A DNA stretch of 8,767 nucleotides from Oscillibacter sp. (GTDB taxonomy: Bacteria > Bacillota > Clostridia > Oscillospirales > Oscillospiraceae): NCBI GenBank assembly GCA_017447005.1, contig JAFSOM010000482.1, positions 1 through 8,767 of the forward strand. The letters run 5' to 3'. Shown here piece after piece: positions 5,191 to 8,767 of this stretch. Positions within the stretch are counted from its first letter, which is position 1. The number at the start of each line of letters is the position of its first letter. Both the position numbers and the translations under genes were made by a program. Below the pieces are notes generated by a model that searched no databases, had not been told where the DNA came from, and saw only the letters and a program-made list of their open reading frames with translations.

Positions 5191-6242
5191 CAGCCCTTAT
5201 TATCGGGGAGGCGTCCCCACTGAATGCCCGTCAGGGTATCATAGAGTTTCTGCGTGACGGGGCCGATTTTGCCGTCGCCGATTTGCACGGTGTCGCCCTT
5301 CCAGTACAGTTCCTTGACGGGCGACACGACCGCCGCCGTACCCGTGCCGAATACTTCCTGTAACGTTCCGTCATGGCCCGCTTTCATCACGTCAGCGATG
5401 GCGAGTTTGCCCTCGATGACCTCATAGCCCCAGTCGCGGAGCAGTTCCATACAGCTACGGCGCGTGACGCCCGGAAGTACCGTACCCGTACAGGCCGCCG
5501 TGTAGATTTTGCCGTCAATCATGAACATGATGTTCATGCTTCCGACTTCCTCCACGTACTTCTTTTCGACGCCGTCCAGCCACAGAACCTGCGCGAATCC
5601 CTTTTCCTCCGCCAGCGCGCCCGCCTTAATGGACGCGGCGTAGTTTCCGCCGCATTTGGTGAAGCCCGTCAGACCCGGCGCGGCGCGGATGTAATCGTCT
5701 TCGACGTAAATCCGCACGGGGTCAAGGCCCTCCTTATAATATGCGCCGGACGGAGCGCAAATGATACAGAACACGTAATTATGGCTTGCGTGCACGCCCA
5801 TGCCCACGTCGGAGGCGAACACGAACGGGCGGATGTAGAGCGACGCGCCGTCGGTATGGGGTACCCACGCCTTATCGACTTCCACGAGCGTCTTGACGGC
5901 CTGGATGAAGTCCTCCTCCGGCACTTTCGGGACGCACATTCTGTCGCAGGAATCCTGCATACGCTTGGCGATGCAGTCGGGGCGGAAAAGCTGAATCGTG
6001 TTGTCGGCGGTGCGATAGGCCTTCATGCCCTCGAAAAGCTCCTGCGCGTAGTGGAACACGACGCAAGCCGGGTCCAGCGTGAACGGGGCGTAGGGTACGA
6101 TGCGGGGGTCATACCAGCCCTTGTCGATGTTGTAGTCCATCAGGAACATATGGTCGGAGAAGATTTTGCCGAATCCGAGATGATTTTCATCCGCGGGAAG
6201 GGCTTTCGGGGTTGCGGTTTTCGTGATTTTGATGTCCAGCAT
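5166..6242 (-). CDS. ilvE: Branched-chain amino acid aminotransferase
   Basis: Class IV PLP enzyme that interconverts leucine, isoleucine and valine with their 2-oxo acids, using glutamate/2-oxoglutarate; cytoplasmic. At 358 residues it is the long (eukaryote/Gram-positive) form. Key residues: substrate/PLP region FHYAQELFEGMKAYR (63-77), LYIRPFVFASD (135-145), the Schiff-base lysine Lys196 in FTKCGGNYAAS, QVLWLDG (218-224), Glu232 in VEEVGSMN that holds the pyridine nitrogen, and the phosphate-binding loop FGTGTAAVVSPV (298-309). ATG at 6242 has AAGGAG 12 nt upstream on the minus strand, a slightly long spacing. The transcript has its own sigma-A promoter and a short leader with no T-box, unusual only in that leucine-family genes often carry one. 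The last codons are part of a local repeat. Confidence 0.97.
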   Translation of the reverse strand: MLDIKITKTATPKALPADENHLGFGKIFSDHMFLMDYNIDKGWYDPRIVPYAPFTLDPACVVFHYAQELFEGMKAYRTADNTIQLFRPDCIAKRMQDSCDRMCVPKVPEEDFIQAVKTLVEVDKAWVPHTDGASLYIRPFVFASDVGMGVHASHNYVFCIICAPSGAYYKEGLDPVRIYVEDDYIRAAPGLTGFTKCGGNYAASIKAGALAEEKGFAQVLWLDGVEKKYVEEVGSMNIMFMIDGKIYTAACTGTVLPGVTRRSCMELLRDWGYEVIEGKLAIADVMKAGHDGTLQEVFGTGTAAVVSPVKELYWKGDTVQIGDGKIGPVTQKLYDTLTGIQWGRLPDNKGWITPVCKG

Positions 6243-6267
6243 ATTGTGTACGCGCTCCTTTTCTGAC

Positions 6268-6283
6268 GGCCCCCGCCGGGGCC
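6268..6283 (-). other. GC-only hairpin in the ilvE leader
   Basis: GGCCCC and GGGGCC are inverted around a 4-nt centre, 8 nt before the AAGGAG ribosome binding site of ilvE. It lies within the roughly 78-nt leader. With no T-run after it, it would affect translation or RNA stability more than termination. Confidence 0.5.
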
Positions 6284-6326
6284 ATGGAATGTAACCGCAC
6301 AGGGGTTTCTATTGCATTGCCCGCAA

Positions 6327-6355
6327 ATTATAGCGCACGCGTCGGCGAAAGTCAA
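6327..6355 (-). promoter_or_regulatory. Sigma-A promoter of ilvE
   Basis: On the minus strand TTGACT (6355-6350), 17 nt, then a perfect TATAAT (6332-6327). Transcription would begin near 6320. It is one of the strongest sigma-A promoters in the window, divergent from the spoIIE promoter about 55 bp away. Confidence 0.85.
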
Positions 6356-6407
6356 GCGTTCGGGACAGTAATTGAAGACGAAAAGCCATTCGTCGGGCGC
6401 GGCGCGT

Positions 6408-6441
6408 TTCGACAGCGTTTTCACGACAGCGGCGATACAAT
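6408..6441 (+). promoter_or_regulatory. Candidate Spo0A-dependent promoter of spoIIE with 21-bp spacing
   Basis: TCGACA (6409-6414), 21 nt, then TACAAT (6436-6441), each 5 of 6 to consensus. In B. subtilis the spoIIE and spoIIG promoters have the same unusual 21-22 bp gap and need Spo0A~P. A reversed Spo0A core, TTCGACA (TGTCGAA on the other strand, 6408-6414), overlaps the -35 box, as at spoIIG. CGACAGCG is repeated at 6410-6417 and 6424-6431, giving a second, weaker site. Confidence 0.55.
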
Positions 6442-6537
6442 GTTGACGGATAAGCCGCAAGCGTAAGGCCTTGTATGCGCGGGCCGGACGCGGCGTGAAC
6501 AGGCGGCTATTGCCGTTTTTTGCGGGAGGGACAAGCA

Positions 6538-8577
6538 TTGAAACAGAAAAACGTACAGAAACGCAAGCTCCGCAACGAAAGCCGGAACGCTTTGCTGATG
6601 TCTTGCGGAATCCGCTTTTTTATGGCGGCGGCGCTGACCGGAAATCAGACCTTAGGCGGTTACGCTCCCTTCGCGTTAGGCTGTGTAGCGGCGTCGGGGC
6701 CGGGTTTGGGGTCTCTTGCGGCGTTATGCGGGGCCGCCCTTGGCGCGTTCTTCCTTATGGACTTCGCCGACGCGCTCCCCTTTGCCGCCGTTTGTACGCT
6801 GATTCTGGCGTCTTCCTTGGCGTTCCGGGGGAACCGCGTCCTTACCGGGCCACGCGCCGTCAGCCTGATTTCCGCCGGACTGTTTTTGTCCGTGGGGCTG
6901 ATTTACGTATTGGACGCCGCCAACCCGGAGGAGGCGTTCGCGGCGTGCGTGGCGGCGGCGGGATTGACGGGCGCGAGCGCGTGGTTTTTCTGGCCTCTGC
7001 TCCATCCCGGGGAGGGGAGAAGTCCGGCGGAGGGCATTATTTTTCTGACCGCCGCGTTACTGCTTTCCACGCAACGACTTAACTTTGGCGGCATTTCGCC
7101 GGGGCGTATACTCTTTTGCGTACTGCTGGCCTGCGCGTCCTTTTCCCACGGCGCGGCGACGGGCGCGGCTATCGGCTTAGGCTTGGGCCTCACGGCGGAC
7201 TTGTGCGCCGAAAGCGGCGGTTGCGTCCTGACGGCGGCGTTCGGGTTCGGCTCGCTCCTGTGCGGACGCTATGCCGCCGGACAGCGTTGGCGCGGCGCGT
7301 TATGCTTCCTTGGCGGCGTGTGCGCGGTATTGTTCAGCGCGGGCGACCCGCTGATAAATCCGTTGCTGACGGAGTGCGGGAGCGGGATGTTATTGTTTTT
7401 GCTGTTGCCGGAAAAGCTGTTCCGGCATCGTCGGGCGTTGCCGAAACCGATTCGTCAGGAGAGCGCGAAAAAATTAAAGGAACGTTTGAAACTCACGGCG
7501 GCGGCCTTGCGGGATTTATACGACAATTGCGCGCTGGAAAGCGTCGTCACGGAGGAAAACCCGGCGATAGTCTTTGACCGCGCCGCCGAGCGTTCCTGCC
7601 GGAACTGCGAGCGTTGCAACCGCTGTTGGCAAGAGGAGTACGCCGCGACCTTTCAGGCCCTCAACGACGCCACGCCCTCATTGCTTGACCGCGGTTACGC
7701 CGTGCCCGCCGATTTCCCGCAGTCCTTCAACGAACGCTGTATTCATCTGACGGAGTTTCTGACGGCGGTGAATCTGGAGTTATCCGCGTACCGTCTGCGC
7801 GGACAGTATCGCCAACAGTTGGAGGAAACGCGGCGGGCGGCGCGGCGTCAGTACGCGCAACTGTCGGAACTGTTGTCGGCGACCGCCGCGACGGACGCGG
7901 CCCCGGCGTCAGGCGCCCCGCAGCCGCTTTGTCGTTTCGGTACCGCCTTGCGCCCGAAGCGCGGGGAAAGCGTGTGCGGCGATACGGCGTTATCTTTCCG
8001 TACGGAGAACGGCCTGTGGTGTCTGCTGTTGGCGGACGGCATGGGAAGCGGCGAGGAGGCGAAAGAGGAATCGTCGTTGACCTGTCGACTGTTGCGGCAG
8101 TTTCTGGAAGCGGGCATTCGTCCCGAATCGGCCTTACGTACCCTCAATTCCGCAATGGCGTTGCGCGGGGAGGTCACGGGCAGTTTCACGACCATGGATT
8201 TATGCACGTTCGACGCCTTTTCCGGCGACGCCGCGTTTTACAAGTACGGCGCCGCGCCGAGTTATCTGAAGAAAGGAAGCGTCGTGCGCAGAATTACGGG
8301 TATCAGTCTCCCGGTAGGTCTGCGCGACGGCGATACCGCGCCGGATGTCACGCATGTGCGACTGTCCCCCGGCAGTTTCGCCGTGATGATTAGCGACGGC
8401 GTCGCGGACCCGGCGCAGGACCAGTGGCTGCAAAGCCTGTTAGCGGGATGGGAGGACGAGGAGCCGCAGGAACTTGCAAAAGCGATTATGATGGAAAGTT
8501 TACGGCGTCAGGCGTCGCGGGATGACAGGGGCGTGCAAATCCTATACTGGCCCGCGGAGAAGAGTTTTTCCGCCTAA
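6538..8577 (+). CDS. spoIIE: Stage II sporulation protein E (membrane PP2C-type phosphatase)
   Basis: SpoIIE dephosphorylates SpoIIAA-P at the polar septum, which frees sigma-F from SpoIIAB in the forespore. From the TTG at 6538 it has 679 residues, shorter than the 827 of B. subtilis. Residues about 15-295 hold some ten hydrophobic segments; a soluble linker follows with a cysteine cluster CxxCxxCxxC (354-363) before Trp364; the PP2C domain (about 465-679) keeps the four metal aspartates: Asp482 (SVCGD), Asp500 (ADGMGSG), Asp620 (ISDGV) and the Asp pair 662-663. Start choice: GGGAGGG at 6524-6530 lies 7 nt before TTG 6538; the open frame extends 18 nt further up, to another TTG (6520) inside that region. 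The common downstream neighbours tilS and hpt lie outside the window if present. Confidence 0.96.
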   Translation: MKQKNVQKRKLRNESRNALLMSCGIRFFMAAALTGNQTLGGYAPFALGCVAASGPGLGSLAALCGAALGAFFLMDFADALPFAAVCTLILASSLAFRGNRVLTGPRAVSLISAGLFLSVGLIYVLDAANPEEAFAACVAAAGLTGASAWFFWPLLHPGEGRSPAEGIIFLTAALLLSTQRLNFGGISPGRILFCVLLACASFSHGAATGAAIGLGLGLTADLCAESGGCVLTAAFGFGSLLCGRYAAGQRWRGALCFLGGVCAVLFSAGDPLINPLLTECGSGMLLFLLLPEKLFRHRRALPKPIRQESAKKLKERLKLTAAALRDLYDNCALESVVTEENPAIVFDRAAERSCRNCERCNRCWQEEYAATFQALNDATPSLLDRGYAVPADFPQSFNERCIHLTEFLTAVNLELSAYRLRGQYRQQLEETRRAARRQYAQLSELLSATAATDAAPASGAPQPLCRFGTALRPKRGESVCGDTALSFRTENGLWCLLLADGMGSGEEAKEESSLTCRLLRQFLEAGIRPESALRTLNSAMALRGEVTGSFTTMDLCTFDAFSGDAAFYKYGAAPSYLKKGSVVRRITGISLPVGLRDGDTAPDVTHVRLSPGSFAVMISDGVADPAQDQWLQSLLAGWEDEEPQELAKAIMMESLRRQASRDDRGVQILYWPAEKSFSA

Positions 8578-8642
8578 AACTGTCTCCGGGAGGCCTTACG
8601 CACATCCGGACGCGGAGTCGGTGTACAATAATTGTAGGACTT

Positions 8643-8677
8643 TTTACTGGAAAAATATGGAAAATATTTTTAGTAAA
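8643..8677 (+). other. AT-rich stem-loop in the spacer after spoIIE
   Basis: TTTACT (8643-8648), a GG bulge, AAAAATAT (8651-8658), loop GGAAA, ATATTTTT (8664-8671), AGTAAA (8672-8677): 14 paired positions. It could be an operator on DNA or part of a structured leader. Confidence 0.55.
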
Positions 8678-8723
8678 GATGTCTCGAAATGAGGAAAAAA
8701 GCTACAGGAAACGTCCCGAATGT

Positions 8724-8756
8724 GTTTTAATGGAGATGTCAAGCAACCGTTAAAAC
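8724..8756 (+). other. Second stem-loop before the window end
   Basis: GTTTTAATGG (8724-8733) pairs with CCGTTAAAAC (8747-8756), ten pairs with one G-U, around a 13-nt loop. It ends just before AAAGGGG, so it may influence translation of the next gene. Confidence 0.5.
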
Positions 8757-8767
8757 AGAAAGGGGCG

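Larger units (their letters stand above)
8578..8767. other. AT-rich spacer downstream of spoIIE
   Basis: No coding region is supported. There is no clear rho-independent terminator for spoIIE. The stretch holds a palindrome TACAATAATTGTA (8624-8636) and two hairpins described separately. AAAGGGG at 8759-8765 may be the ribosome binding site of a gene that begins past the end of the window. Composition shifts sharply from the GC-rich spoIIE to AT-rich. Confidence 0.45.

Noticed and set aside
5373..6266. Long open plus-strand frame across ilvE
   Set aside because: Antisense shadow of a complete aminotransferase in GC-rich DNA; no ribosome binding site or recognisable domain.
6243..6320. Possible T-box or attenuator before ilvE
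   Set aside because: The leader is only about 78 nt, and no T-box motif (AGGGTGGNACCGCG-like) or terminator with T-run is present; only a GC hairpin.
1..8767. CRISPR array, tRNA or rRNA genes, insertion sequences or phage genes
   Set aside because: No regularly spaced identical repeats, no tRNA T-loop signature, no rRNA stretches and no transposase or integrase-like protein seen on either strand.

Overview
The window looks like chromosome from an endospore-forming member of the Bacillota, most likely a GC-rich member of the class Clostridia. It carries sigG, spoIIE, a YlmC/YmxH-family sporulation gene and a stand-alone Spo0A C-terminal-domain protein, and promoters of sigma-A, Spo0A and sigma-F/G type can be read between them. 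The exact genus cannot be told from the sequence.

Layout, left to right. 1-1200: a two-gene cassette of small TIR-like proteins whose reading frames overlap by 11 nt. A textbook Spo0A box (27-38) lies in the presumed promoter, and base composition is lower in GC than the rest of the window. 1295-2533: a YlmC/YmxH-family gene (minus) divergent from sigG (plus); sigG has a promoter that fits both the sigma-F and sigma-G consensus. 2534-2837: a non-coding stretch with the sigG terminator, a perfect 18-bp palindrome containing an ideal CcpA-type cre site, a four-run G-tract and a clear sigma-A promoter. 2838-3311: a Spo0A C-terminal-domain protein with a degenerate 3 x 12-residue acidic tail. 3323-3370: a two-way terminator. 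3397-4572 (minus): an MsmX/UgpC-type sugar-ABC ATPase with no permease nearby, behind a roughly 280-nt structured leader. 5166-6242 (minus): branched-chain aminotransferase ilvE, whose last codons form one unit of a threefold repeat that runs into the downstream spacer. 6538-8577: spoIIE, divergent from ilvE, with a TTG start and a candidate Spo0A-controlled promoter of unusual 21-bp spacing. 8578-8767: an AT-rich spacer with two hairpins, probably the leader of a gene beyond the window.

How the genes fit together. Spo0A would switch on spoIIE; the SpoIIE phosphatase activates sigma-F in the forespore; sigma-F and then sigma-G itself would transcribe sigG. The Spo0A-domain protein may bind related DNA without phosphorelay control. 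The sugar ATPase and aminotransferase are metabolic neighbours. The cre-like site and the perfect Spo0A box in front of the TIR-like pair are the places where nutrition, sporulation and possible defence might meet. The TIR-like pair is the best candidate for an undescribed system here; its function is inference only.
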